Positions 25,485 to 35,229 of a stretch of DNA of 64,000 bases are shown piece by piece. The stretch is from Planctomycetota bacterium (lineage in GTDB: Bacteria; Planctomycetota; UBA11346), in contig JADGDD010000009.1 in assembly GCA_016745075.1 (NCBI GenBank), positions 62,001 to 126,000 on the forward strand. Direction: 5' to 3'. The number at the start of each line of letters is the position of its first letter. The first letter of the stretch is position 1. A model generated the notes under the pieces. That model was not told the DNA's origin, ran no database searches, and saw only the letters and a program-made list of their open reading frames with translations. Made by a program: the position numbers and the translations under genes.

Positions 25485-27143
25485 ATGAAAGAAATCTTCC
25501 CCAGTCGCCAACTTGTGTGTACACGCCTTGGAGCCCTTATGCCGTTTATTCTGCTGATTTTCCTTTCTTCCTGCCTCCTTTTTCCTGCACTAGCAGAAGA
25601 GACACCCGAATGGAAACAAGATTACATCCCTGATGAACCACTCAGTGGTGAACAGCACCTACGTTTTGCCAATGGAGCAGAACCCAAAACACTCGATCCG
25701 CATATTATGACTGGGGTTACCGAATCCACTATTGCGCGCGCCCTCTTTGAAGGACTCACCCATTTAGACCCCATGACCCTTGAGCCACGTCCAGGAGCTG
25801 CCCAAACTTGGGAGATATCTGATAACGGACTCCAATATACTTTTCATCTGCGAAAGAACGTAAAATGGTCCAATGGCGTTGCCCTAACCGCTCATGATTT
25901 TGTCCAATCATGGAAGCGTATTCTTAACCCGCTCACGGCATCCGAATACGCCTATATGTTATTCTATATTGCTGGAGCAGAAAACTACCTCACCGGTAAG
26001 ACAACTGACTTTACCACTGTCGGCGTACACGCCGAGAATGATCACACTTTATATGTACGCCTGCATCAACCCTGTCCTTGGTTTCTAGAACTAACAGCCC
26101 TTAGCAGCTTCTATCCTGTATATATTCCTGCCATAGAACAACATGAAGACCGCTGGACACATCCAGAAAATATAGTCAGCAATGGCCCCTTTCAACTAGA
26201 AGAATGGGCACCAAATGAACGCATTATTTTAACACCCTCTGTCCATTATTGGGATCATGCTTTTGTTAAACTCAAACGCATTACCATCTTTCCATACGAC
26301 AACGCAGATGCCGCCTATGACCAATTTACGCTTGGTGAATTGGATTGGATTACCACCATTCCCCAAAGTCGTATAGATGAGATACGCAAACACCCAGATT
26401 ATTTTGCACGGCCATATATGGGTACTTATTATTACCGTTTTAACTGTAGTAAGCCACCAATGAACAACCCTTTGGTTCGTAAAGCTCTCAGCATGTCCAT
26501 TGATAGAAGCATTATTACCACCTACGTAACCAAAGCAGGACAAATACCTGCCACATGGTTTTGCCCTGCGGTTGGCGGCTATAAACATGTGGATGGCCTC
26601 AGTTATAATCCAGAACAGGCAAAAGTCTTACTAGCCGAAGCTGGTTACGCTGATCCAAGCAGCTTAACTGGCCTAGAGATTCTCTACAATACATCAGACA
26701 ACCATAAACAAGTTGCAGAAAACATTATTCAACAATGGAAAGATACACTGGGCATTACCGTAAGCCTCATCAACCTCGATTGGAAAGTCTACCTTGGACG
26801 TATGAGCTCACTCGACTATAGCATAGCCCGCTCTGGCTGGATAGGCGACTACAACGACCCAAATACTTTTTTTGATACCATGGTGAGCGGTGGTGGTAAT
26901 AATCGCACAGGATGGAGCAATGCCACTTATGATAAGCTACTCGCCCAAAGCCAAGCGGAACAAGATCACAGCAAACGTCTAGACATATTCAGGCAGATGG
27001 AACAGATTCTTGTCTGTGAAGAAGTACCCGTTTTACCAATTTATATTTATGTCTATCAAGGTATGTTAAGTGAACGAGTCATTGGCTTTGAACATAACAT
27101 TCGTGACATCCATCCATTCCAATATATGTGGATAGAGGAATAA
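25485..27143 (+). CDS. Periplasmic oligopeptide-binding protein (SBP_bac_5, OppA-like)
   Basis: A 552-residue solute-binding protein for an ABC importer. The leader has a long hydrophobic core with FLSSC, a possible lipobox, then PALAEE, a possible signal-peptidase I site. The mature protein begins LRFANGAEPKTLDPHI and keeps RALFEGLTHLDP, WEISDNGLQYTFHLR, WSNGVALTAHDFV and VRKALSMSIDR, as in OppA/DppA. No permease or ATPase gene is nearby, so it is an orphan binding protein that must share a transporter encoded elsewhere. Confidence 0.9.
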   Translation: MKEIFPSRQLVCTRLGALMPFILLIFLSSCLLFPALAEETPEWKQDYIPDEPLSGEQHLRFANGAEPKTLDPHIMTGVTESTIARALFEGLTHLDPMTLEPRPGAAQTWEISDNGLQYTFHLRKNVKWSNGVALTAHDFVQSWKRILNPLTASEYAYMLFYIAGAENYLTGKTTDFTTVGVHAENDHTLYVRLHQPCPWFLELTALSSFYPVYIPAIEQHEDRWTHPENIVSNGPFQLEEWAPNERIILTPSVHYWDHAFVKLKRITIFPYDNADAAYDQFTLGELDWITTIPQSRIDEIRKHPDYFARPYMGTYYYRFNCSKPPMNNPLVRKALSMSIDRSIITTYVTKAGQIPATWFCPAVGGYKHVDGLSYNPEQAKVLLAEAGYADPSSLTGLEILYNTSDNHKQVAENIIQQWKDTLGITVSLINLDWKVYLGRMSSLDYSIARSGWIGDYNDPNTFFDTMVSGGGNNRTGWSNATYDKLLAQSQAEQDHSKRLDIFRQMEQILVCEEVPVLPIYIYVYQGMLSERVIGFEHNIRDIHPFQYMWIEE

Positions 27144-27224
27144 CTATCTCATCAAGGCCCACCTTGTAGCTATATGGAAAGGGCCAGAATGTCAGTTTCT
27201 CTCTCGCAGGCAGTACTCTCTCTG

Positions 27225-27776
27225 CTAAGGTTTTTGTGTCGAACAGCAGGACACGCCTTTTACTTGATTCCATGGCATCCGTGCAACAACAATTGCTAAT
27301 GGACAGAAATTAGTGAGGCCTGCCATCATTAAACCAGCGCCGAAGAAACCTGATAACCAGATAAACTGTGGATGGACAAAGTGAGCAAGAACCGCACCAA
27401 GGACTACAGCAAAACCAATAATAATGCGCATTTGCCTATCTAGTGGGAGCCCAGCCTTTTTTCCACGTTTGACAGGTAAAGCTGCATCTTCCCAAGCCAA
27501 CATACCACCATTAACGTTCAGAACATTTGTAAATCCAGCTTTTGCTAAGCTATTTTGCGCCATATTTGAACGATTACCACTTCGGCAAAGAACAATAATT
27601 TCAATTTCTTTATCATAAGCAAGTTCAGTAGGCTTCAAAAACTCTAACGGACGGCTTTCAACACCGCGATGTTCAATGTGAACCTCACGAAATTCCACTG
27701 CGGTACGCACATCTAAAACAACAACCGCATCATTAGCCTCTAGGCGACCTTGTAATTCTTGTACTGTAATATCCAT
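27225..27776 (-). CDS. Rhodanese-like membrane protein (YgaP-type)
   Basis: A 183-residue protein: rhodanese domain (about 1-105) with the active-site loop CRSGNRS, then two hydrophobic helices of the DUF2892 type containing GFFGAGLMMAGLTNFCPL. YgaP-like proteins handle persulfide sulfur at the membrane. The extreme C-terminus has an unusual adjacent Cys pair (SCCST). AGGGAG precedes ATG 27776. It lies just beyond the terminator of the ribosomal operon and is probably separately transcribed. Confidence 0.85.
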   Translation of the reverse strand: MDITVQELQGRLEANDAVVVLDVRTAVEFREVHIEHRGVESRPLEFLKPTELAYDKEIEIIVLCRSGNRSNMAQNSLAKAGFTNVLNVNGGMLAWEDAALPVKRGKKAGLPLDRQMRIIIGFAVVLGAVLAHFVHPQFIWLSGFFGAGLMMAGLTNFCPLAIVVARMPWNQVKGVSCCSTQKP

Positions 27777-27810
27777 GTGAATCTCCCTGATTACATCCAA
27801 AATCTCTGTA

Positions 27811-27847
27811 TAAAAAATCCCCAGCACACACAAGGCATACCGGGGAT
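27811..27847 (-). terminator. Rho-independent terminator of the S10-spc-alpha operon
   Basis: ATCCCC (27817-27822) pairs with GGGGAT (27842-27847) around a 19-base loop. On the minus strand it is followed by TTTTTTAT. It lies 22 bases past the rplQ stop and separates the ribosomal block from the rhodanese gene. Confidence 0.78.
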
Positions 27848-27868
27848 CATTCTTTTAAGCTCTACCAA

Positions 27869-28240
27869 TTATACCAATTGGAAAACTGCTTTAGCACCAC
27901 CGTCACCTAAACGGAAACCAGCTTTAAGGATACGTGTGTACCCACCTGGGCGTTCAGTATAACGTGGAGCAACCTCCTCGATAAGGACTTTAACAATATC
28001 GGTGCGATGTAATTTTTTCAACAATTGGCGACGGTAATGCAAAGCCTGAGCGCCTTCTGCTGCATTCACTTTTTTACCAAGGGTAATGCAACGCTCTGCA
28101 AGTTTACGAGCTTCTTTTGCTTTAGGAACAGTCGTAACAATGCTACCATGTTCGAATAAAGCACGAACAACGTTACGAAGCATAGCTTCGCGGTGTTCGC
28201 TCGTACGGTTTAATTTGCGCTTATTAATGCGATGTCTCAC
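27869..28240 (-). CDS. rplQ: 50S ribosomal protein L17
   Basis: A 123-residue L17 near the peptide exit tunnel. MRHRINKRKLNRTSEHREAM-type opening is diagnostic, as is the C-terminal GGYTRILK. It is the last gene of the ribosomal operon, following rpoA by about 90 bases as in most bacteria, and is followed by a clear terminator. Confidence 0.97.
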   Translation of the reverse strand: MRHRINKRKLNRTSEHREAMLRNVVRALFEHGSIVTTVPKAKEARKLAERCITLGKKVNAAEGAQALHYRRQLLKKLHRTDIVKVLIEEVAPRYTERPGGYTRILKAGFRLGDGGAKAVFQLV

Positions 28241-28333
28241 GATAGTTCTCCTAAAGTAGCGTCCGACACAGGCGCCCAGCCGTTTTACGGTACTGGGCGT
28301 TTGTGAGATTGGTCAGACAGGTTTATATGTTAT

Positions 28334-29374
28334 TTAGAGACCGAGTGGTGCGCCGAACGCACCTGCGGTACCTGGTGTTACTTTGCTTGCATCAGCAGCG
28401 CCCATGTTCATGCCAAGGCTCAGACCGAAGTCTATGATGCGTTTTTTGATTTCTTTTTGGCTGACTTTACCGAGGTTTGACAAACCAGTCAACTCAGCAT
28501 CGTCCATTTGCACCAAATCAGCAACTGTTTTGATATTTGAAGCACGCAGAGCATTTTCACTACGCACACTCAAACCAAGAGAGCTGATTGGTTTATTAAC
28601 AAGGTTAGAACGCTCAACATCACCTTCGATAGAAACACCTGCACCTGTAGCTGCTTCAACATCACGACCAATTTCGAAGTATTTAACGAATGGGTTCAGA
28701 TGCTTACGCAGAATGTTGGTTGCTTCAACCAGAGCCAACTCTGGATTCACAGAACCATCAGTCCAGATTTCCAGATCAAGACTCTCATAGTCAGTCCGTT
28801 TGCCCAAGCGAGCTGGGTTTACATCAAATGCACAACGAACAACTGGAGAATAGATACTATCAATAGCAATGGTACCAATTGGCTTACCATCAATATTTTG
28901 TTGAATAGCAGGAACGAAGCCACGGCCTGAACCAATGTCCATTTCCATAACAAAACGAGTATCTGCTGTGACTGTTGCCAGCACTAAGTCAGAATTAATA
29001 ATTTCAATATCTTGATGAGGGATAATATCGCTAGCAGTTACCGCGCCTTCACCACTCTTCTCAATACGAATAGTAACATCTTCATCACTGTGCAAACGCA
29101 AACGAAGACGTTTAATGTTCAAGATTATCTGGGTAACATCTTCAAGGATACCGTCAAGGCTGGTAAACTCATTGTTAGCACCTTCAATGCGGATGCTACG
29201 AACAGCTGCGCCCTGTATGCTAGATAGCAATACACGACGAAGACTATTACCGATAGTTGTTGCAAAACCTCTTTCAAAAGGCTCAGCATGGAATGTGGCA
29301 TAAGTTGGAGAACTTGTGTCCTCACCTTTATCCACACGAGTAGGCATTTCAAAACCGCGCCAACGAATACGCAT
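28334..29374 (-). CDS. rpoA: DNA-directed RNA polymerase alpha subunit
   Basis: A 346-residue alpha subunit. The N-terminal assembly domain contains FERGFATTIGNSLRRVLLSS; the C-terminal domain (about 260-325) has LGLSVRSENALRASNI and LSNLGKVSQKEI for UP-element and activator contact. The opening MRIRWRGFEMP is of the type seen in Planctomycetes and relatives. A Gly/Ala-rich tail of some 20 residues follows the CTD. It sits between rpsK and rplQ; rpsD, often located here, is missing. Confidence 0.97.
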   Translation of the reverse strand: MRIRWRGFEMPTRVDKGEDTSSPTYATFHAEPFERGFATTIGNSLRRVLLSSIQGAAVRSIRIEGANNEFTSLDGILEDVTQIILNIKRLRLRLHSDEDVTIRIEKSGEGAVTASDIIPHQDIEIINSDLVLATVTADTRFVMEMDIGSGRGFVPAIQQNIDGKPIGTIAIDSIYSPVVRCAFDVNPARLGKRTDYESLDLEIWTDGSVNPELALVEATNILRKHLNPFVKYFEIGRDVEAATGAGVSIEGDVERSNLVNKPISSLGLSVRSENALRASNIKTVADLVQMDDAELTGLSNLGKVSQKEIKKRIIDFGLSLGMNMGAADASKVTPGTAGAFGAPLGL

Positions 29375-29462
29375 ATGTGCTCCGGTACTGTATATTAAGT
29401 GTATGAAAAATAAAAAGGAAACGCTGCTTGGTTTTACTCAGTTACGAGCAAATAAAGCAGAT

Positions 29463-29843
29463 TTAAACGCGACGTTTCTTAGGAGCGCGACAGCCATTGT
29501 GTGGCAATGGGGTTACGTCAACAATAGTTTTAACCGTAATGCCTGAACCGATCAAAGCGCGAACAGCACTTTCACGACCTGCACCTGGTCCACGTACACG
29601 AATTTCAGCTTCGCGCATGCCCATTTTTGTGACTTTTTCGCTTACACGTTCCATTGCAATCTGTGCTGCGTATGGAGTGCTTTTGCGACTGCCTTTGTAG
29701 CCAACAGTTCCAGCAGTTTCCCATGCGAAAACAGCACCGCTGTCATCTGTGACGGTAATAAGCGTATTGTTAAAGTTGGCGTTCACATGAACGATACCAC
29801 TCTTTAACGACTTCTTCGCTTTTTTCTTCTTATAAGTAGCCAT
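29463..29843 (-). CDS. rpsK: 30S ribosomal protein S11
   Basis: A 126-residue platform protein of the small subunit. GIVHVNANFNNTLITVTD and the C-terminal DVTPLPHNGCRAPKKRRV are S11 hallmarks, including the Asn-Gly site prone to isoaspartate formation. It is followed by 88 bases and then rpoA; no S4 gene lies between. Confidence 0.97.
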   Translation of the reverse strand: MATYKKKKAKKSLKSGIVHVNANFNNTLITVTDDSGAVFAWETAGTVGYKGSRKSTPYAAQIAMERVSEKVTKMGMREAEIRVRGPGAGRESAVRALIGSGITVKTIVDVTPLPHNGCRAPKKRRV

Positions 29844-29912
29844 TATGCTTCCTTGTATGATGCAATTCTGCTGAACAGGACCAATAAAACAGTATTAGCC
29901 CTGAGTACCAGA

Positions 29913-30290
29913 TTATTTGCGTAAAATTTTCTTATTCGCAACGGTTTTCTTACGACCTTTGCGTGTACGAGCGTTTGTCTTGCTACGTTGCCCACGAACA
30001 GGAAGACCTGCTGCATGGCGACGGCCACGGTAACAACCAATTTCGCGGAAGCGAGCAATGTTGCCTTGCACTTCACGACGAAGGTTACCTTCAACAACAA
30101 AATTTTTGTCGATGAAGTTTGTGAGCTGAGCAAGTTCGTCATCTGAAAGTTCAAATGCGCGTTTATCTTGATCGATTCCACATTTTTCGCAAATCAAACG
30201 AGCGCGGACGAGGCCAACACCGTAGATACCTGCGAGCGAAAATGGAACTTTTTTATTGTTTGGTATGTCTACACCGAGAATACGTGGCAT
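29913..30290 (-). CDS. rpsM: 30S ribosomal protein S13
   Basis: A 125-residue head protein contacting tRNA and L5. MPRILGVDIPNNKKV at the start, GIYGVG with the HhH-like helix, CYRGRRHAAGLPVRGQRSKT and a very basic tail identify it. It follows rpmJ by 16 bases. Confidence 0.97.
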   Translation of the reverse strand: MPRILGVDIPNNKKVPFSLAGIYGVGLVRARLICEKCGIDQDKRAFELSDDELAQLTNFIDKNFVVEGNLRREVQGNIARFREIGCYRGRRHAAGLPVRGQRSKTNARTRKGRKKTVANKKILRK

Positions 30291-30306
30291 AATATTTCCT
30301 TAGCTT

Positions 30307-30420
30307 CTAGCCTTGACGTTGTTTATGTTTAGGATTCACACAAATAACGCGTAAACGACCTTTGCGTTTGATGATTTTACAGTGTTCGCAACGACGGCGA
30401 ACGGATGCTTGAACTTTCAT
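30307..30420 (-). CDS. rpmJ: 50S ribosomal protein L36
   Basis: A 37-residue gene. The translation is [20 protein letters not shown] and then [17 protein letters not shown]. The zinc ribbon is the zinc-binding C+ form: Cys11, Cys14, Cys27 and His32. It lies in the classic infA-rpmJ-rpsM order. Confidence 0.97.
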   Translation of the reverse strand: MKVQASVRRRCEHCKIIKRKGRLRVICVNPKHKQRQG

Positions 30421-30486
30421 GATACTTCCTCTTCTTAGCTTGACGCTTAAAATATCTCTTAAATACTATTTTTGTTATAGCTGTGT

Positions 30487-30705
30487 TTATGCTTCACGAT
30501 AAACAATACGTCCCTTAGTGAGATCGTAAGGTGTCATTTCAATAGTCACTTTATCACCAGGAAGGATGCGAATATAGTGCTGACGCATTTTCCCAGAAAT
30601 ATGTGCAAGCACATCGTGTCCATTTTCAAGCGTCACAAGAAAGCGCGCATTTGGCAGCTTTTCTTTTACAACAGCTTCGAGACGTATTGGTTCTTCTTTA
30701 GCCAT
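30487..30705 (-). CDS. infA: Translation initiation factor IF-1
   Basis: A 72-residue S1/OB-fold factor that occupies the ribosomal A site during initiation. The sequence from [13 protein letters not shown] through [18 protein letters not shown] to [10 protein letters not shown] is standard. ATG 30705 lies one base beyond the secY stop, so the two are tightly linked; the longer reading frame upstream only runs through the end of secY. Confidence 0.96.
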   Translation of the reverse strand: MAKEEPIRLEAVVKEKLPNARFLVTLENGHDVLAHISGKMRQHYIRILPGDKVTIEMTPYDLTKGRIVYREA

Positions 30706-30706
30706 A

Positions 30707-32077
30707 CTAGAAACGTTTTCCTTTTCCATGTCCCTTACTCTTTGGAACTGAAGGCGATGCGCCTGTTCCTGCTTCACCATCATTCATCATGCTCTGATAT
30801 TGGTTTGCCATAAGGAAGGAACTTACTTTTTGAATAACATCGAGGGTAACACCAACTACAATCAAAAGACCGATACCACCAAGGATGGCCTGACTTGCAC
30901 CTTGGCCTAAATCCAAGACATTCGTACCGATCATCTCTGGAACAATAGCAATAAGCGCGAGCGTTACAGCACCAACAAAAGTGATGCGCAACAGACGATA
31001 CTGTAAATATTCAACGGTCTTTTTACCTGGACGAACACCGCGAACGAAAAAGCCCGCCTGTTTGAAATGGTTAGCCATCTCATTAAGGTCCATCGTAATA
31101 GAAATATAGAAATAGGTGAAAAATATAATCAAACCAGCGAACAATAAGTGATAACCACCCTGCCCATAGTCAAAGATACCAATTTGCATCCAGCCAAAAA
31201 CAAGCCCAATAACAACCATAACTGGTGAAGCAAAGATAACAGGAATCACATTAGCATGATTTAACATAAGCGGAACACTTGTTTGCTGACCACCATAAAC
31301 TTTATTCCCTTGAACACGACGTTGCTGTTCTAGATTAATACGACGGCGGGCTGTAGTCAGTAAAACCATACCTGCGATGACTAAACAGAATACAAAAATC
31401 AAACCAACAAATTTCACCAAAGTACCTTCTTGGCCTGAAACAACATCACCAATAGAGCCAGGTATAGATGATAAAATACCAATCATAATGATAATAGACA
31501 CACCATTACCAATACCACGTTTCGTCACCTGCTCAGCAATCCATAATAGACACATAGAGCCAGTAGTGACAACTAACATACTTTGAACAACAAAAAGCAT
31601 CGGGTTATCTACGTAGTAGCTACCAACTAAAGGCGTTCCAGCACCATTATTTTGTCCAACAAGACTCCAAGCTGCCAAGGCTGACTGAACAGCACAGATA
31701 GCAACAGTCGCATAGCGGGTATATTGACTGATCTTGCGACGACCAACTTCCCCTTCTTTCTGTAACTGTTTTAATGCTGGAAATGAGAACGTAAGAATCT
31801 GGAAAATAATACTCGCGCTAATATACGGCATAATGCCCAAGCTAAAGATAGATGCCGATGTAATAGCACCACCATTAAACATATTTGCGTAACGTAAAAC
31901 GGCACCAAGTCCATTATCGGACTGGGTGACTAATTCTTTCAGTGCTTGAACGTTGATACCAGGAATCGGTACAACAATGCCTAAACGGTACACAACCACA
32001 CCCAATACGAGTGTGATTAAGAACCGTTTCGCCAGTTCATTCACTGGATTCTTTGCTATGGTGTCGGTATCAGCCAT
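30707..32077 (-). CDS. secY: Preprotein translocase subunit SecY
   Basis: A 456-residue, ten-helix channel subunit of the Sec translocon. IPIPGIN near the N-terminus (first SecY signature), [15 protein letters not shown] (second signature) and the cytosolic loops [13 protein letters not shown]-type and [15 protein letters not shown] are present. The basic Gly-Lys-rich C-terminal tail is also typical. It lies between rplO and infA; adk and map, common neighbours in other bacteria, are absent. Confidence 0.97.
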   Translation of the reverse strand: MADTDTIAKNPVNELAKRFLITLVLGVVVYRLGIVVPIPGINVQALKELVTQSDNGLGAVLRYANMFNGGAITSASIFSLGIMPYISASIIFQILTFSFPALKQLQKEGEVGRRKISQYTRYATVAICAVQSALAAWSLVGQNNGAGTPLVGSYYVDNPMLFVVQSMLVVTTGSMCLLWIAEQVTKRGIGNGVSIIIMIGILSSIPGSIGDVVSGQEGTLVKFVGLIFVFCLVIAGMVLLTTARRRINLEQQRRVQGNKVYGGQQTSVPLMLNHANVIPVIFASPVMVVIGLVFGWMQIGIFDYGQGGYHLLFAGLIIFFTYFYISITMDLNEMANHFKQAGFFVRGVRPGKKTVEYLQYRLLRITFVGAVTLALIAIVPEMIGTNVLDLGQGASQAILGGIGLLIVVGVTLDVIQKVSSFLMANQYQSMMNDGEAGTGASPSVPKSKGHGKGKRF

Positions 32078-32079
32078 GC

Positions 32080-32556
32080 TTATTTAGCGCTTTCTGCCTT
32101 TTTTGCATCCAACTCAGTAATGCTACCACCAGCAGCTTCAACTGCAGTGCGCACTGATTTGGTGACGCGGTGAACGGTAATTGAAACACCAGCGTTTTCG
32201 ACAGCTGAATCATTACCAGAAACAATTTTGATAAGGGCTTTGTCGTCAGCCAAGCGAGCAGCAACCAAAGCTTCAACAGTAATATCACCATCAACACGCT
32301 TCAGAGCCTCTGCCAACTGAACAGCCACATAACGGCGGGTAAAGTTTGCATTTGAGAAACCACGCTTAGGCAAGCGCATCCATAATGGAAACTGACCACC
32401 TTCATAGAGTGGATGTTGATCTTTACCACCACTACGAGAACCAGCACCCTTGTGACCACGGCCACATGTCTTACCTAAACCAGAGCCAGCACCACGACCT
32501 ACGCGTTTCAAGAACTTACGGCCGCTATTTGCTGATAAAATACTTTCCAAACTCAT
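32080..32556 (-). CDS. rplO: 50S ribosomal protein L15
   Basis: A 158-residue large-subunit protein. RVGRGAGSGLGKTCGRGHKGAGSR and FEGGQ-type YEGGQFPLWMRLPKRGF are diagnostic; the C-terminal domain is the usual alpha/beta fold. It directly follows rpsE, with no rpmD (L30) gene in between, and precedes secY by two bases. Confidence 0.96.
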   Translation of the reverse strand: MSLESILSANSGRKFLKRVGRGAGSGLGKTCGRGHKGAGSRSGGKDQHPLYEGGQFPLWMRLPKRGFSNANFTRRYVAVQLAEALKRVDGDITVEALVAARLADDKALIKIVSGNDSAVENAGVSITVHRVTKSVRTAVEAAGGSITELDAKKAESAK

Positions 32557-32611
32557 TATGTTATTCCTGTCTATATAATTCTTTTTGATCGAGCTCTATA
32601 AGAGATACGGC

Positions 32612-33184
32612 TTACAGTTTAATGCCTCGTAATTCTTCGTACTGCTCTTTTGTTTTTAATTGACGCAAAGCATCAAAGGTTGCTTCAACAAGGTTTACTG
32701 GGTTCGTGCTACCGTACGCCTTGGTTAAAATATTATGGACACCGATCTTTTCAAGAACAGCGCGAACACTCTTACCTGCGATAACACCGGTACCATCTGA
32801 AGCTGGAATAAGACGAACAACAGAAGAACGGAAACGGCCAGTTACTTCGTGAGGGATAGTACCTTTCACGACTGGGTATGATTCAATGTTCTTTTCAGCA
32901 TCGCGGACAGCTTTATCAATGCTATTCGGTACCTGACGAGCCTTAGCCATTCCACAGCCAGCTTTACCTTTACTGTCACCAAGAACAACGAAAGCAGAGA
33001 AGCTTGAACGCTTACCACCTTTTACAACTTTGTCACAACGGTTGATACGCACAACTTCTTCATCATAGAGCTTGCTACGAGACTGTTGCTGACGTGGGCC
33101 ACGACCCTTACCGCCACCGCGTTGATCTCTACCATTTGCATCTTTGTTGCCAGCGTTGCCAGCATTGTTAGCTTCTTTAGCCAT
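32612..33184 (-). CDS. rpsE: 30S ribosomal protein S5
   Basis: A 190-residue protein at the mRNA entry site involved in decoding fidelity. RINRCDKVVKGGKRSSFSAFVVLGD and GTGVIAGKSVRAVLE are S5 signatures. The N-terminal ~35 residues are an extra Asn/Gly/Arg-rich extension. It follows an unusual 165-base gap after rplR. Confidence 0.96.
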   Translation of the reverse strand: MAKEANNAGNAGNKDANGRDQRGGGKGRGPRQQQSRSKLYDEEVVRINRCDKVVKGGKRSSFSAFVVLGDSKGKAGCGMAKARQVPNSIDKAVRDAEKNIESYPVVKGTIPHEVTGRFRSSVVRLIPASDGTGVIAGKSVRAVLEKIGVHNILTKAYGSTNPVNLVEATFDALRQLKTKEQYEELRGIKL

Positions 33185-33349
33185 GAATCTCTCTCAATAT
33201 AATTCTGTCAACACAGTGATGACATTAAGTTATTACCAAAACAGCAGTTATAATACGAAACCATAAGCTGCTCTTCTCACCGCTGAGCTGATGCATCAGC
33301 ACGAATGCCTAGCAACCTTCCCAGCGGGCCGCGAAGTATGGGGGTATGA
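33185..33349 (-). other. Long intra-operon gap between rplR and rpsE
   Basis: In a block where spacers are mostly 2-95 bases, this 165-base gap stands out. It carries a perfect 14-bp palindrome GCTGATGCATCAGC (33287-33300) and AT-rich stretches including TATTATAAC and TTGACA on the minus strand near rpsE. No coding frame is evident. It may hold a secondary promoter or RNA regulatory element; this is inference. Confidence 0.55.
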
Positions 33350-33718
33350 TTAGAATTGCAAGCCTTTCGCACGGGCCGCTTCTGCAACCAACTGTACGCG
33401 ACCAGCATAACGACGACCACCACGGTCGAAAATGACAGCATTGATGTTAGCTGCTAATGCACGTTCAGCGATTGCTTCACCAACAGCCTTAGCTGTATCT
33501 TGTGGGTTCAATGAACCACACGCAGCACGTAAGTCTTTGCTAACACTAGATGCAGATAACAAAGTCACACCTTGCTCATCGTCAATCAATTGTGTGTAAA
33601 TGTGTTTTTCACTACGGAATACAGCCAAGCGAGGTCGGGCAGCGGTGCCTGAAATCTTTCCGCGAACGCGGCTACGGCGACGAAGCATTGACTGATGTTT
33701 ACTTTTTTGTTTATCCAT
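33350..33718 (-). CDS. rplR: 50S ribosomal protein L18
   Basis: A 122-residue 5S-rRNA-binding protein. RRSRVRGKISGTAARPRLAVFRS and the C-terminal FDRGGRRYAGRVQLVAEAAR are signatures. It follows rplF by about 90 bases. Confidence 0.97.
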   Translation of the reverse strand: MDKQKSKHQSMLRRRSRVRGKISGTAARPRLAVFRSEKHIYTQLIDDEQGVTLLSASSVSKDLRAACGSLNPQDTAKAVGEAIAERALAANINAVIFDRGGRRYAGRVQLVAEAARAKGLQF

Positions 33719-33808
33719 TTTAAGCTCTCTTTTGCAATTTCTCTTGCTATTAGTGACCAGTTAGATGGTTTCTTGTTGCGTCCTTCACAGAGCGCACAAT
33801 ACAACCTA

Positions 33809-34345
33809 TTATTTACCAGATTTACCTGCTTTACGACGAACTTGTTCGCCAACATAGCGGATACCTTTGCCTTTGTACGGCTCTGGTTTACGAATAGCAC
33901 GAATGTTTGCAGCAACTTGGCCAACTAATTGACGGTCAATACCACTTACATCAATATGTGTTTGGTCTGGGCAATTAAAGGTAATGCCCTCTGGAGCATC
34001 AACCTCAACTGTGTGGCAAAAACCAATGTTGAATACAAGCTTGCTACCTTGTTGTTGCACACGGTAACCAACACCTTGAATTTCTAGCTGCTTCATAAAG
34101 CCAGCAGAAACACCTTGAACCATATTTTGGATCAAAGCACGAGTTGTTCCATGCATCGCGCGAGATAATTTATCTTCGGCAGTGCGATCTACAACAATGG
34201 CATTATCTTGAACGGCAACACTGATACCGTCCTTTACTGTAACTTCGAGACTACCTTTACTGCCTTTGCAGCTGAGGGTTTGTCCTGAAACCTTTGCTTC
34301 CACACCATTAGGAATGATAACAGGTTGTTTTCCGATTCGACTCAT
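33809..34345 (-). CDS. rplF: 50S ribosomal protein L6
   Basis: A 178-residue protein near the factor-binding site. MSRIGKQPVIIPNGVEA opens it and PEPYKGKGIRYVGEQVRRKAGKSGK closes it, both standard. Two repeated alpha/beta domains are present at normal length. Confidence 0.97.
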   Translation of the reverse strand: MSRIGKQPVIIPNGVEAKVSGQTLSCKGSKGSLEVTVKDGISVAVQDNAIVVDRTAEDKLSRAMHGTTRALIQNMVQGVSAGFMKQLEIQGVGYRVQQQGSKLVFNIGFCHTVEVDAPEGITFNCPDQTHIDVSGIDRQLVGQVAANIRAIRKPEPYKGKGIRYVGEQVRRKAGKSGK

Positions 34346-34416
34346 AATAAGTCCTTCCTTAATAATTAGCTTATCGCTCTGAATGAGCTAGCAGCATAAT
34401 GTCTGCGCGTTCGTTA

Positions 34417-34815
34417 CTAACGAATCTCGCAGATAACTTCACCGCCAATTTTTTGTGCGCGGCAAACACGGTCAGAGAACACACCTTTAGAGGTTGATAC
34501 AACAGCAATGCCATATCCACCAATAACAGGTTTCAGCTCATCTGATGATTTATACACACGGCAACCCGGTGTAGAAATACGTTTAATATTGTTCACAACA
34601 TCTTGACCTTCTGGGCCATATTTCAAGGTAACCTGAATGCTGCGAGCAGGTTTTGTATCCATAACATCGGTACGCTTGATATAGCCTTCGTCGACCAATA
34701 CTTGGCAAACAGCTTCTTTAATACCTGAATGTGGGAAACGAACCGTTTCTTTACCAGCCATAAGGCCGTTACGGATGATAGTTAATGCGTCAGCGATTGG
34801 ATCAGAACAACTCAT
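34417..34815 (-). CDS. rpsH: 30S ribosomal protein S8
   Basis: A 132-residue assembly protein that binds 16S helix 21 and, in E. coli, represses the spc operon. DPIADALTIIRNG opens it and GIAVVSTSKGVFSDRVCR is the S8 signature. Whether the autoregulatory target exists here is unknown. Confidence 0.97.
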   Translation of the reverse strand: MSCSDPIADALTIIRNGLMAGKETVRFPHSGIKEAVCQVLVDEGYIKRTDVMDTKPARSIQVTLKYGPEGQDVVNNIKRISTPGCRVYKSSDELKPVIGGYGIAVVSTSKGVFSDRVCRAQKIGGEVICEIR

Positions 34816-34878
34816 GTGTGTCTCTTTCTATAGAATAAATCTTATGCAAGTAGCTTATACTCTTTTCAGAGTTTACTT

Positions 34879-35184
34879 TTACCAGCTTGATTTCGTTAAG
34901 CCGGGCAGGAAGCCTGCATGAGCGAGATCGCGAACCATGTTACGGCTGATGCCGAGACGGTTGCTATAGCCACGAGGGCGGCCAGTGATTTTACAACGAT
35001 TACGAATACGAACATGAGCAGCGTTACGTGGCATCAGGCTCAGTGCAGCACGGGCTTCCATGCGCTCTTCTAAACTGAGGTTCATGTTTTTGCTCGCAGC
35101 ACGCAATGCAGCGCGTTTATCCCAGTCACGGTTAACCGCTTTGATGCGTTGTTCGTTACGTACGACTTTACTTGTTTTAGCCAT
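34879..35184 (-). CDS. rpsN: 30S ribosomal protein S14 (zinc-free form)
   Basis: A 101-residue long-form S14. The C-terminal half has RNRCKITGRPRGYSNRLGISRNM; a single Cys replaces the CxxC pairs of the zinc form, so it is the C-minus paralogue. It sits in the normal place between rplE and rpsH. Confidence 0.97.
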   Translation of the reverse strand: MAKTSKVVRNEQRIKAVNRDWDKRAALRAASKNMNLSLEERMEARAALSLMPRNAAHVRIRNRCKITGRPRGYSNRLGISRNMVRDLAHAGFLPGLTKSSW

Positions 35185-35229
35185 GGTGTATTTCCTTTAA
35201 ATAGTGCCTTTATGAGTGAACGATAGAAT

